From: Neckera pumila
Taxonomy: Eukaryota > Streptophyta > Bryopsida > Hypnales > Neckeraceae
Assembly (NCBI GenBank): GCA_963969595.1
Contig: OZ018415.1
Span: 12,400,001-12,464,000, forward strand
Reading direction: 5' to 3'
Length of the DNA stretch: 64,000 nt
The notes beneath the pieces are model-generated. The model saw only the letters and a program-made list of their open reading frames with translations, made no database searches and was not told where the DNA came from. Below, piece by piece: positions 25,400 through 37,461 of this stretch (the stretch's first letter is position 1; each line of letters begins with the position of its first letter). The translations under genes and the position numbers were made by a program.

Positions 25400-26109
25400 T
25401 TAATTGGTAATTAATCAAATTCAATCAAATTAATCCAAATGAAGTGGATTTTGATGCTAATTATAAATAAAAAAATAGAAATACTAGTGATTTTGAACTA
25501 GCAGTTTATAAGCCACAAATTATCTCATTTTTTGAGCAATCTAAGCATCTTTTTGAAAAAATAACTTGTAGGATTTCTAAATGTAATTTTCACAATTTTT
25601 TACAGTTTTGTTTTTGAGAATGTTATATTTGCTTGCTAAAACAATCTCACCATTGGCATTATTGTATTTCAATCCCATCTAAGAGCTATTAACGATTTAG
25701 TTTTTTTTCAATCTTAGACCTATTTCTACTTAACAATTTTTTAAAGAATGAAAAACAAGTGTGTGGTTTTTTTTAGAAAATTTATAGACTTTCAACTTAC
25801 ATCTTCAACATAAAAATTTAAAATTCAAAGTTTGTAGTGCAAAAAATTTCCACAAATGGCGGTCAAAGTCATCTGAAATTGCAGATCAATGTTCAAAAAA
25901 ACTTTCTTTTTCAACTTTGAATGCTAATATCTTCCAATCTACACGGTCAAATGTCATGAAATTTTTACCACAAGATCTTTGACAAGTGAAGGACAAGATC
26001 CTACAATTAGATTCTAAGAAAATATTTTTTTTGTTTTCATGGGTGAACGAAGCCAAAATGGCAGTTTTGAATGGTTTTTGACAGAATAATGGCCTTGGGA
26101 CTTTAGGGG
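25400..26109 (-). mobile_element. TTAA element B3, reversed, left end unresolved
   Basis: The sequence reads as the reverse complement of the B family (compare 46500-47401) and ends CTTTAGGGG followed by CTAA, a mutated TTAA. The opposite end could not be placed. Confidence 0.5.
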
Positions 26110-26171
26110 CTAATGTAGGATTCTGCTCAAAATCCATTTTGTCCCTTGTAGGGACAATGGGACTTTAGGGA
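26110..26171 (+). mobile_element. Right-end fragment of a B-family TTAA element
   Basis: About 60 bases match the right end of B1 (TTTGTCCC...GGGACAATGGG), ending CTTTAGGGA followed by TTAA at 26172-26175. This end is trapped between B3 and B2. Confidence 0.5.
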
Positions 26172-26175
26172 TTAA

Positions 26176-26923
26176 GAATCTTTCACCATATAGATTGCAA
26201 GCTATTTGCATTTAAAGGGAAGAAAACAAGATTTTTTGGCACATTAATTGACTCGAGTTTTGGCTTTGAATCTTAATTTAAATTTTTGTATTAATGATTT
26301 TGAAATTCTAATTCTTTGTGTTGAAGAACTAATTTCTAGTGTAGCCAACTAAAAGAAAAAAAGTAAACTTGGTTTTTAATCTTGAAAAAATTATTAAATA
26401 GAAGTAGGTACAAGATGGAATAAAAAACTAAACCTTTAATATCTCTAAGAAGGAATAGAAACACAATAATTCCAACACTAAAATTATTCTAGCAAGCAAA
26501 CTTAACCTAATCAAACAATTTTTTTTGAAAATTTGTGAAAATTAAATCAAAAATGAGTTCTATACGTTATTTTTCTTAAAAAAATCATTAGATTGCTCAA
26601 CAAACAAGATTGTCCATTACTTTCTCATCACTAGTCCAAAGAAAATCTATTAAAGCTTCACATTTAGACAAAAATATAATCTTTAAGAAAAAAATTTAAA
26701 ATTTAAAATTTAATTTTTTTGTTTTTTTCTTTGTTGTCTATTGAACAAAAATTTGGGCCAAACTTTTTGCTCTTGGGTGCCGATTGATATAGATTATGTT
26801 CTAGAAAATTCATTTGACTCCCTATCTTCAAAAAAACATTCAAAAAATCGTATCATAAATTTAGGTCACACAAGCCTATCTAAAATTTAACAGTCTCTCA
26901 AAGGGACTTTGGAACTTTAGGGG
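26176..26923 (+). mobile_element. TTAA element B2, right part
   Basis: It starts inside the B-family sequence (compare 'ttccaccacacagattgcaag' of B1 with 'tttcaccatatagattgcaag' here). It runs to a good right end, CTTTAGGGG, with TTAA at 26924-26927. The left part is missing or displaced by the insertions before it. Confidence 0.55.
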
Positions 26924-26927
26924 TTAA

Positions 26928-28312
26928 AGAGCAAAACTACATACAAGTTTTAATTTTATAATATGTGAAATTATACATAATTTTATAAATGAAAATATGT
27001 ATTGTCAGTATACATAAATTATATCAATGATTTTGTAGGAAAAAATAATTGTTATAGAATTTATAGAAAAAATGAAAATAAATTGTTAAATATAGAAAAA
27101 AAAAATTAAAATTCTAATGACAACCTTCAGATTTGACACTCTAACTTGGTTTAGCCGATTTTTCCAATAATAAAGAATTAGGGTTCCATTGTTCTTTGCG
27201 CTACTAGTGACGATCCACGTACTAAAGGTTTCAATATTTTACTGTTGAAAATTTTAAAATATGGTCCAAGGTGATGGTTTAAATGAAGCCTTAGAGTTGT
27301 GCAATATTGCATGGAATTTAGATTAGAAGATTTCAATCAATCTATCAAAACAATACCATGACTCAAGATACATGCGTGTGAAGGTATTCTTACGGTTTGA
27401 GCATAGATAGGAACCATAAAGGATCTTGATGTATTATGGATTAAGTACCTTTAGAAGTTGGACATTTTAGTTGGCATCTTTGTATCATGTCCTCTTGCAA
27501 AATCTTTATTATTTACATTCTATAACTAACAAGCCAACACATTTTCAGTTACCAATGAGCATGTCTTACAAAAACATACAACAATGTCCCAAGTAATAGA
27601 ATAAGTCTAGAAGCTAGAGCATCAACAATTTTTATCATGTATAAATACCTCTATATTTACATGCGATGCCTCATCTTGAAGATGACTACAACTCTTTCTA
27701 GCTCTTGACTCCATGATTGACTCATCTTGTCTTCCCTCAAATTCATGACCAATTTCCTATGACATATTAAGCAATTACAAAAAATCTAAAATGCAGCTAA
27801 GACTTACAATAAGTAACAACTCAACCTAACAACGTCAACCTAACAACGTCAACCTTCAAATAAAAAAAAATAGCTTGCATACTAAAAAATACTGAGAGAC
27901 CATCATTGAATCAGATTGATTTCAACCTATTGCCATGTATAAGCTAGAATAAAATTTCTAGGAAGAGGGACTGAACATCTCATATCAATGCATTTGGTGC
28001 AATTGGATGAAATACAATCCATAATCACAAAGCATCCCACCTCAAGCATGAAGAAGGTGTTCCGATTAGTGCAATGCTACAAGAATTGGGCTTTTCCATG
28101 GAAGCGCATCTCTAGTGGTTCATCAAAAGGTCATCTATGCAAAACACTCTTATTCTAGTCTTGCAATATTAGGATAATTACCTTAGAATTCATTGTTCAG
28201 ATACTATGTGAATCATTTACTTTAAGAAAAAGAATTTAAGATTACTCATTGGAAGTCAAATTATTGTGCAACTTCTTTTTTTCATAGAAAATTCCAAGGA
28301 TGAACATCTATA
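26928..28312. other. AT-rich DNA, no gene seen
   Basis: No gene is recognised. Two direct copies of CAACCTAACAACGT occur near 27823-27855. Confidence 0.45.
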
Positions 28313-29258
28313 CACTAGAAGAAAACTGCGTTGGATCGGGTGATTGCAAAAAACACTTGTCCTATTTTTGTCCCCTTGCCCTCAGACGGGTGTTCTTTTG
28401 CTCATAAGTTTTGCATCCTTTGTCAATTTGGCGTGAAATTTGGAAGGGAGGTACATATGGTAGTTGCAAACATTGAGTAATTTTTCCAAATTTTTTAAAA
28501 TTAGCTTACTATTTTTAAACTGCCTCCAATTGGGTCTCTGCTTTGGCCAATTTGGGAGGTGGGTGGGGTAGTCCTACTTTTGATCCAAAAATGCAAACTT
28601 GAAGCCACAAATTGGACATGTTGGAGGTCTACTAACATTACAAAGATTGACAATGAATTTTTATAAAAATAGCAACATGTCAGTTGTTCACATGGGGTCA
28701 AAGTGACCTTCCTTTGCGCGAAGGTTACGAAGAGGGAAAAAGTTTCCTACATTAATTTTTTGGTGCAATGTGTGCGCAATCTCTTCTAGCAAAATGAATT
28801 TTTTTGTTTTTATTTTTTGAATCTTTTTTGAATTATTAAAAATAAAAAGGTGCACAGACCCTTTTTTTGCTACTTTCTGCTCCCAGTGGCTTCTGTAGTA
28901 CTTTGGAGTAGCCTATAGTACTACATAGTACTGAATCAACGGTTGAGATCTCCAAATGCCTTGAATCGACAGTTGAAATTTGCAAGGGCGCTGCAGAAAC
29001 ATAGTACTACTAGTCCTATGGCCGAAAATTGTGCTTTGAGCCAAAAACATGAAGTGTTTCTTGCAATCATTCGATCCCACAAAACCCTATGGGATTGATT
29101 TTGTTGAGTTACTAGTTTCCAACGCAAAATTCTGCATGGGAATGCAATGGAATGTGTTGGAATGCATTTTCCAACGCAAAGTTTTGCGTTGGAAACTAGA
29201 AACTCAACAAACCAATCCCACACGGTTTTGTGGGATCCAACGCAATTTTCCTCTAGTG
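28313..29258. mobile_element. CACTA-like element, 946 bp
   Basis: It starts CACTAGAAGAAAACTGCGTT and ends with the inverse, giving inverted repeats of about 25 bp with two mismatches. The flanking triplets are ATA and CTA, so the duplication is imperfect. The right 190 bp form a second foldback around 'ttccaacgcaaa'. It contains no recognisable transposase; the 95-codon minus frame at 28936-29223 arises from this palindrome. Confidence 0.65.
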
Positions 29259-29837
29259 CTACTTTTGTCTTAATTAGAAGGACTCTTTGTCATCCATCTA
29301 ATAATTAGTGTCAACAATGATTTTATAAGTAAACATTGAAAGGACACAATCCTCTATGACCAAAGTAGTCGCCAAAGTATATATTGTGATTATTAAACCA
29401 ACAAGTGCATTCTTTGTTTCTACAATGAAAGACATCTATTGGACTTTTTAAGTCTGCAATGTCTTTATAGGATTTTAAGGTGCTAAAATTTATGAAGGAT
29501 AAACCATTTCAATTCGTCATCTATCTATGCCTACCAATCTCAACCATTCATTCCAAACCAAGCCACTTTTTTGACGTATACAACAAGCAAAAAGTATACA
29601 AATTTCATGCATTTATTTCATAAAAATAAAATGTCATCTATTTTCACATTAAACATGGAAAAAATAAATTATTGTTCAATTATTTTAAGATTTAGAATGG
29701 AAAGTTTTAGTGTAAATTTTCAATATAGATAAACTTTGGCAAATGCATGTATATTTTCATCAATTAAACATTGACTTCTAAATTGCAATTATGGTCATCC
29801 CGAGTTATATAGAAGGCAATTCTTCAATAATAACACA
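29259..29837. other. AT-rich DNA, no gene seen
   Basis: Nothing recognisable is present. Confidence 0.45.
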
Positions 29838-30094
29838 TCATACTACTAAAATCACAACAACCTCTATAATATTACAATTCAATTTTGAATAATATTATAG
29901 AAATTCAATTGCTTTTGTAATAGCCATAGGATACTTTATTCTATATATTATATATTCTTTTTGTGAAATATTTGAAAATCAAATGGATACTTCTAAAAAA
30001 ATTTCAAAGAAACTTTTCAGAAAACAAAACTATAGATAAATTCCATGTCTTTTTAAAATGTGATATTAAAGAATAAAGAAGCACCAACCGCTAG
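29838..30094 (+). mobile_element. Short Helitron-like element H3
   Basis: It begins TCATACTACTAAAATCAC after an A and ends GCACCAACCGCTAG, sharing both termini with H1 and H2 but only 257 bp long. The base after CTAG is C rather than T, so the 3' boundary is less certain. Confidence 0.45.
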
Positions 30095-30108
30095 CATTGC
30101 TCTACATA

Positions 30109-31204
30109 CCGTAGGTGTAGGGCAGCTTTGCCTAAAAATAATTCAGAAAAATAATGGCAAAATGTTTTGGAAATTATGCTGAACATTTGGCGAAAAATAA
30201 CAAAATTAAATGAAAGAAATGGCGAAATATTTAGAAATTACATGAGCAAAAAACTAAATAAGTTTAGACTTCAAAGTGAACACAAAGTCCTTGTGCCATT
30301 TACAATCAAGAAATTTTTTGATGACAATGTGAAGGTATTATCTCAATTACCTAAATGACATTCTATGAGAACAAAAGGTGGAGAAGTTATTTTTATAATG
30401 AAATCCGTTGTCTATTGTGAATCCTCAAAGGATATGGGACAATTTGGAGATGAGAGTTTGACTACTCATTGTCAAAACGCAGGAATTGTGTTCAATGTAG
30501 AACTTTAGTCCTGATTTAGGCATAGTAGAATACTCTTTTTCAAAAAACTTTGAACTAATAAAAGTTGAAAAATCAAGCCAATTTTGATCTCCAAAAATCC
30601 GTTTGTAATTTTGAGCCTCCAATAAAAAGTTATTGGCAAAATTCAGAGGGGATGTTTGAATTGTCAAATAAAATGTCCTTTCCAACCCCTTCATGAATTT
30701 TGTCATAACTTTTGATTGGAGGCTCAAAATCTCAAACGGATTTTTGGGGATCAAAGTTAGCTTGATTTAGCAAATTTTATTAGTTCAAAGTTTTTTTAAA
30801 AGGAATATTTTATTATGCCTAAATGAAGTCTGAAATTCTATTTTGAACACAATGCCTACTTTTCACTTGACTATGAGTAGTTGAGCTCTTACTAATCCTA
30901 ATTTACATATTTCACATGGGTTGTTCTACCTCCTACCATCCTAAATGTATAAATAGCTTGTGTGCTCACTCCCTTGCACACTTTGAGTGGCTTCAAAAGT
31001 TGTACAAGAGACTTATGTATGAGGGCAAGAATTGTATTAGGATAGAAAACCTAGGTTAAAGGTTGGATGAAAGGCGAACTACAAATATTCAATTCTCTAA
31101 AAAGTTGAATTTCTAAAAATTCCTTTTTGAGATGGTGAACATTAAATTTTCAAATTAATTAATTATTTGCCTTGGCAGTGGGCAAAGCTGCCCTACACCT
31201 ACGG
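30109..31204. mobile_element. TIR element with 24-bp perfect ends and TA duplication
   Basis: The left end CCGTAGGTGTAGGGCAGCTT (continuing TGCC) is repeated perfectly in inverse at 31181-31204. TA lies outside both ends (30107-30108 and 31205-31206), which suggests a Tc1/mariner-like non-autonomous element. Inside, arms at about 30455-30650 and 30691-30885 are inverted copies with some mismatches around a short loop, so the RNA would fold. The 109-codon minus frame at 30425-30754 spans this foldback and is not a gene. Confidence 0.65.
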
Positions 31205-31487
31205 TATTCAAATGTGAAGATTCTACTTACATTGTTGGCTTGATTAATTTATTCTTATTGCAATGTTCTCATCTTTGCAAAGGTTGTTTTGTAAAAATTA
31301 TGATATAAAGATTTTCTTTAATTACTTTATATTGCACTATATAAATTTTTTCAAAGTATATTCTATGAGGATGTCAATATTTTTTTATTTAAAAATTATA
31401 CATACTTTGTTTATCTACATTCTTTCACATGAAAAATTGATGAAAGTAATATATTTAATGCATAGCAAAGCAAGCGCCAGTCGCTAG
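31205..31487 (+). mobile_element. Helitron-like 3' end fragment
   Basis: It ends GCAAGCGCCAGTCGCTAG, like the 3' end of H1, and abuts the 5' TC of H2 directly. Its own 5' end was not found; it may belong to H3, split by the TIR element at 30109-31204. Confidence 0.4.
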
Positions 31488-32202
31488 TCATACTACTAAA
31501 ATCATAACTCCCTCTGTAATATCACAAATGCTACCATTAATAATAGGGGCTCATGCTTGCTATGCTACGCATTCATTGTATCACATATTAGTAAAATTTT
31601 GATATATTTGAATAGAATGCATGATAATGATTTCAATAAGTCTTTGAAATAATTAATTTTAATATTTTGTAAAAATATTTTCAATCATGCATACATAAAA
31701 ACAATATTTTCACACAATGTTATATTACATAAATAGAGTAGTAGTTTGCAATCACATTTGTAATATCACTTTTACAACTTTTATGATTTCAGAATTCTAT
31801 TGCTACTACCAAATGATTTGAGAAATTTATTCAATTGAAGCGATTTTGGATTTCACAACAATTAAATTGTTGATGAAGTTTTTGAAATTTACAAGTTTTT
31901 CTTTTCAATTCACCAAGTTTTGGGGTTGCCCTTGTTTGTAACAATTGAATCAACTTTTGAATGCATTACAATAAATGTGTAACTTTCATAATTTTCACCA
32001 TTGCATATATTTCATTCATCATTCAATAAATTTCTATTGTACATTTCAATATATGCTTACTTATAAACAAAATTATACAAAGGTTTTAGTAATTTTTATT
32101 TGAAGATTTATAGAAAGTTTTGTTTTGCATTTTATCTAATACATAAAAATTCTAATAAAATTCTAATGATGAATGCATAGCATAGCAAACGCTAGCTGCT
32201 AG
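31488..32202 (+). mobile_element. Helitron-like element H2
   Basis: A 715 bp copy of H1, nearly identical in length and sequence. It starts TCATACTACTAAAATC and ends GCTAGCTGCTAG, followed by T. It sits head to tail with the fragment before it. Confidence 0.6.
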
Positions 32203-32580
32203 TTGGACTATAAAAATATCTTGATTTGGTATTCTATTCAAACATTTGGTTCTATATAGAAATTACCAATAGAATAGAATATATTAGGATTAGAGTAGCA
32301 TTTGTGGACTTGTAAAAGGCTATGAGTTCCCTTGAGTTCCTAGACTATGGGAACTCCACCACATCAGCAATCTTATGTGACCAAACTTTGGCCATATAGA
32401 TAATAATGCTTAGTTAATTTTTAAGTATTTTAAAAAAATTACAATTTTTTAATAAATATATTTTTATTTTTATTTCTTTTAATTTTTTATTCAACACAAT
32501 AATGGTTGGTTTACAGCATGGAGAATAGACTTGAAATGGCCCTTCAATGCCCATAAAAAACATCTAATGGGGGACATTGT
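32203..32580. other. AT-rich DNA, no gene seen
   Basis: No features were recognised. Confidence 0.4.
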
Positions 32581-32584
32581 GATT

Positions 32585-32882
32585 ACATTAGATGAGTTTT
32601 GGGGGGTCGGGAGGGCCGTTTCGGGCCTGTTCCCGACGCTAGTCCCCCCCCTCGCAGTTTCAGGGAATGGCTATTCCCGACAAAAAAATTTCAAAAAAAA
32701 AAAAAAAAATTTTTTTTTTTCATTTTTGAAATGAAAAAAAAAACTGAAAAAAAAAATTATTTTTTTCCGACGGGGCAATCACTCGGCCATGTCAGCGAGC
32801 TGCCACGGCCCTGAATTCGGCAGTTCTCACAAGTTCTCACAGGTTGGGAACATGCAGCCCTCCACAGGGCTGATTTCTCATC
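32585..32882. mobile_element. MITE R1
   Basis: The left end ACATTAGATGAGTTTTGGGG and right end 'tttctcatctaatgtttt' are inverted. The internal motif around 'gagggccgtttcgggcctgttccc' recurs, diverged, in a copy at about 51695-51985, together with 'atgtcagc(g/c)ag'. The middle has long A and T runs (32693-32765) that give spurious lysine and phenylalanine-rich frames. Confidence 0.5.
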
Positions 32883-32885
32883 TAA

Positions 32886-34630
32886 TGTTTTGGAAGGGGG
32901 GTCAATCTTCTATAAAGATTGGTCAAGTTACACAATATATAAGATTATGAGTAGGAAGAAAATCATGTTGATTTTTGCTCTCATTATTTTCATATTAAAC
33001 TACAATTGAAAAACATAATTTTCATATTTTGAAATTTTGAAATTTATTTTTGATAATTATTTAAAATGAAATGCTTCTAAATCGATTTGATGAGCAACTA
33101 TAAAGATTTTTGGATCTTTTCAGGTTTTAGGTGTATGAATATTTTTTAATCATCATCATTTTAAAGAAAAAATCTTTCAATGGGTTGAATAAGTCATATT
33201 CATAATGAATGAAACTTTTCTTCCATATTCTTTGTACATCTAGGGGTTAACAAATTCCAACAAAGTCTATGTATGTTTGATAAAACTAAAAACTTTGCTT
33301 CTAAGGTGTCAATGTTACTTTGTATCAAATCTCCATCCAAAATCTTTGATAGGAATATTTATTTTTTAGTAAGATATTCTAGAGGACCTAATTAAGAGAA
33401 TAATTAGAGGAAAAAAATCTTTGAAATTAAATAGCTATTAGATATTTTGTAAATACAAACTTTATATAACCTTCTCTTCTTTGAAGGATAAGAAAAGGAG
33501 GTCACATCTCTTTTAATCATAATAGACTCAAACTTTGCTTTTTCAATTTGCAATCTTTCTTTTTTATATTGACATGCCAATTGTATTCAAATATAGCTAG
33601 ATGAAAGAGCCCAAAATAATAAGCAAGCTATAAATATTAATTACAATTGCACCTCATTCCAAATAAGAATGCACTAAACTTGTTGTCGTTACTTGAATAA
33701 CTTCCTTCAATCATTTACTAGGTACAATATGTATAGACCAACTATTGATCATCTACTCTATGATATATGCGATAGCTATAAAAATGTCACCAATGTCTAC
33801 TAATGTTCATTTACGAAAAATGCACGGAATAACTAGTTAAATCCACCTAACTCCCTACAAATTATTTGCAGTAACAAGTAGATATAATTGAAATTTTATA
33901 TTGAAGACTATTTTATTCTATAAATTAAATTTTAATACTTTTAATAATTCTATATCTATAAATTGAATATATTGAACTAATATATTAATTATGTTTAATT
34001 GAAAATTTTCAAATTTAGAAACTTAGATATTTAATTCACGTCCTTCAATTTTACCAATTTGATAATTTATGAACTATGATTGTATGAATTTTCAAATTTA
34101 GAAAACTTAGAGTTCACAAAATATGCAAATTTTAAGATTAAATTTTTTTTCAAATTATATAATATAAGCTTTTAAATTTTTAATATTTGAAAATTTCAAA
34201 TTTTGAAATAGTTATAGTGTCAAGAAAAAAGAAACAATGAAACAAGACTATAGTATCCGGCATCCAAGGTTGGCACAAAATATTTTGAAAACCAATTTCT
34301 AGCATCTTTTGAATGTTACTTTTCTAAATCTTTTTTTTGGAATAAATTTCTTTTGTTTATTTTAAAGTATTTGTCAAATCACGTTTGCTAACTTTAATTC
34401 ATTATTTTGAAAGGAGTCTTGGACCAAACCATCCCTCTCTCTATAACAAAAAACATTACTAAATATTTTGTTGTAGCCTTTCAAGTCCAAGATGGTCCTT
34501 TGTATTGCTGGTAGGTCACCAATATTTAAAAAACACATTGAGATAGAAAAGACTGTTTCATTTCAATTAACTTAAAAATCTTTTCAAATATCATATTTTG
34601 ATTGTAAAGATTATATAATAGTAAGTTATA
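32886..34630. other. AT-rich DNA, no gene seen
   Basis: Very AT-rich and without frames or repeats that I can identify. Confidence 0.45.
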
Positions 34631-34639
34631 CAATTGACA

Positions 34640-35685
34640 AATTTTACAAATTTTACAATTTTTACAATTTTTTGGAAATTGGCCCTCAAATGGTCTCTGC
34701 CCATATCAAACCTAGAATTTTACAACCTTCAAACCGTTCTTCCCGATCGCCCCGTCGATTTGCAAGTTCCATCGCTGAAGCTCACCCCATCCAAGCTTAG
34801 CCTGAGCACTCAATTGGTAAGCCCAGAGCCTCCTCCTCATCTGCGTTTTCAGTCTTGCTCTTGCTCTTGTTCTCGCAGTTTGTTTTACTTATTGTAGGGT
34901 TTGGCAATCTGTGCATCGGGTCTTAAAATTGTGCTCAATTGTACAAGAATTTACCTGTTTTAGGGGTTTTGCAATTTGTGCATCGGGTACATAAATCGTG
35001 CTCAATTGCAGAAGTATTTGCTTATTGTAGGGTTTTGCAATTTCTGCATCGGGTTCATAAATCGTGCTCAATTGTAGAAGCATTTGCTTATTGTAGGACT
35101 TTGCATCTGTGCATCGGGTTTGTAAATCGTGCTCAACTGTAGAAGCATTGTATAGGCTCTCTATGTATTATTATAGAGGTTTTGTTATAGAGGTTTCATG
35201 TCTTTCGAAGCTTGGAATGATACTTTACTCTTGCCCCATTTCCTCGTCTTTGGATTAAAATTTAGTATTAGCCAATTGAGTCGATAGTCCGTCTAATATT
35301 TCCATTCTTCTCAAGTTAGGGTTACAATTTGCTAAGAGGGTTTTATTGATGTTCTCACCGTCGTTGTGTTTTGCAATCTGATTATCGGGTGCACAAATCC
35401 TGCTCAATTGGAGAAGTTTTTTATTTATTTTATCCTGTGTAATGTAAGGTTGTGCATACTGATGTTCCTTGTCTTTCGAAGCTTGGAATGATTATCTACC
35501 GCTTCTCCATATTTCCATATTTTCACTCTCATGTGTTCTGAATCCCAAATATAATATTTCCATTCAGCCACTTACTTATTACTCCGGTGAATATTTTCAT
35601 TTTCCCCAAATTAGGGTTTTGATTTGGTGGAGGATTTATTTGCGAGAAGCGAAGGAACTGGTGAAGTTGGGCGGTGACTGCCCTC
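34640..35685 (+). promoter_or_regulatory. Upstream region of proteasome beta-3 gene
   Basis: The DNA between the AT-rich flank and the beta-3 start codon. It probably contains the promoter and 5' leader, including the CT-rich stretch near 34828-34880. A phrase 'tgtctttcgaagcttggaatgat' occurs twice (about 35199 and 35469). No TATA box or start site can be fixed from sequence alone. Confidence 0.4.
34895..35150 (+). repeat. Four tandem ~66 bp repeats upstream of beta-3
   Basis: The motif GCATCGGGT followed by 'aaat(c/t)gtgctcaa(t/c)tg(t/c)agaag' recurs at about 34913, 34980, 35046 and 35111 (spacing 65-67). A more diverged fifth copy lies near 35369-35425. Confidence 0.8.
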
Positions 35686-37461
35686 ATGTCGGTGAGTATT
35701 GCTAGAGTTTTATCCTCTTCTAAACATGAATGTCACATTTTTGTATTGGCTTTTTTACTGCTTATTGAATTTTGGGGTGATGTGGAGGTTTTTGTAGATC
35801 ACAAGTTATAATGGAAGTGCACTGATTGCCATGGTGGGCAAGAATTGCTTTGCCATAGCTAGTGATCGTCGTCTCGGTGTAAATTTTCAGACGATTGCGA
35901 CTGACTTTCAGCGCATCTTCAAGATTCATGACCAGCTCTACATTGGCCTCTCAGGTCTTGCCACAGACGTGCAGACGATGTAAGCTAGGGTTTGCTGCCT
36001 TTCGTGAAGATGCCAGGAGTAGATGCAAGCCTGTTTTTTGACACTTGTCTGTTGGTTCTCTTACACAGGCAGCAACGACTGAACTTTCGGCATAAATTGT
36101 ATCAGTTGCGAGAAGAGCGGAACATGCGCCCAGAAACCTTTGCGAGTCTGGTCTCAGCGATCCTTTACGAGAAGAGGTAAAATTAGGGTGCTCAGCGGTG
36201 TTTGCAAACAAATGTTGGCTAAATTCAGCCACGTTTGTTCTTGAGGTTTTCCAAAGCTATAGAAATTGTGAATTCTGCTGTGTAAGATTTTAGTTTTGCC
36301 TTTATGAGCTCGTTTCCAACTCCAAAGATAAAGTGATGCTGAGAAGTTGCTCAATATTGCATGCTGATTTTTATCTGGCGCTATGATTGGTGCAGATTTG
36401 GACCTTACTTCTGTGAGCCTGTCATTGCTGGACTGAACGATGACGGGACACCTTTCATCTGCACAACTGATTTGATCGGTGCCAAGTAATGCACTTCTCC
36501 CGACCTTGTTCAATCACTTTGGTTTGGTCATTTGTTGTGTTTCATTCTGGTAGCGGATCATACTTGTAAGGAGAGCAAGGCTTTCGAGGTAGTAAGTGGA
36601 GAATCGTTAAAAGAACGAAGTGCAGCGATAGCAGCATGCGAATCTGAAACATTTCTCAACCCCTCAGTGCTCAAGTTAAAAAAGAAAGGCTTCTGTTTGG
36701 AACATGGTTGGTAATGGCCGATTGCATTAAGAGTGCATTTTTAGCGCAACTGTCTAACTTCCTTTGCTTTTGACGGAGAATACTTGAGAGCAAGCTCATT
36801 CATATTGCATTGAAGTGCAGGCAGCTAGCAAAGGACTTCGTGGTATCGGGAACTGCTTCGGAGTCGCTGTATGGTGCTTGCGAGTCCATGTACAAACCTG
36901 ATTTGGTATGGCAGACGATTCAGGCCCTTAATTCTACTACATGCTCAGCTATCAATGAATTGAGTTTTGAACATGAACATTATATTGTCTCTTTAGAGCG
37001 TGCTACGAGTGAATTAAAAATTGGCTATGGATTGAAGGGCCCGGAGGAGCTATTTGAGGTGATATCGCAAGCACTTCTGTCATCAGTGGATCGGGACTGC
37101 ATCAGTGGATGGGGTGGCATTGTCCACGTCGTGTAAGCATCATTACCCGTGCGTGCATGCTTGCGACACCATTTATTCTATTTCGTATCACTACCTAAAC
37201 CAAGTCTTTTTAATCTATTGACAAAGCTCTAGTACGACTCATTTTAAAGGGCTTCTTCAAACTTAGTCAGTAACATATGTGTAGTAAGAAGTTATTGCCT
37301 GAAGTAACCTGGTTTAGAATAAAGGGTGTACTTGTTCCAGATTATTTCACCTCCGCTTAGGTGTTTTCAAATTACTAATCTTAGGACGTTGGCTATGATT
37401 TTGTTTGTGCAGAACACCAGACCAAGTGATCACGAAGACCTTAAAGGGCCGTATGGACTGA
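35686..37461 (+). CDS. PBC1: Proteasome subunit beta type-3
   Basis: This is a structural, non-catalytic subunit of the 20S core particle beta ring. There are seven coding exons: 35686-35691, 35798-35979, 36069-36176, 36396-36485, 36821-36905, 37038-37132 and 37413-37461. All have GT/AG borders and consistent phases, giving 615 bases and 204 residues, the length of the Arabidopsis protein. Recognisable blocks are [20 protein letters not shown] (about residues 5-24), [57 protein letters not shown], and [15 protein letters not shown]. As expected for beta-3 there is no propeptide or catalytic Thr1. The first coding exon holds only Met-Ser. The TGA stop is followed in frame by 75 further sense codons. 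Confidence 0.95.

Noticed and set aside
34889..35142. Repetitive ORFs on both strands upstream of PBC1
   Set aside because: The 66-bp tandem repeats are a multiple of three, so any open frame simply repeats; there is no protein evidence.
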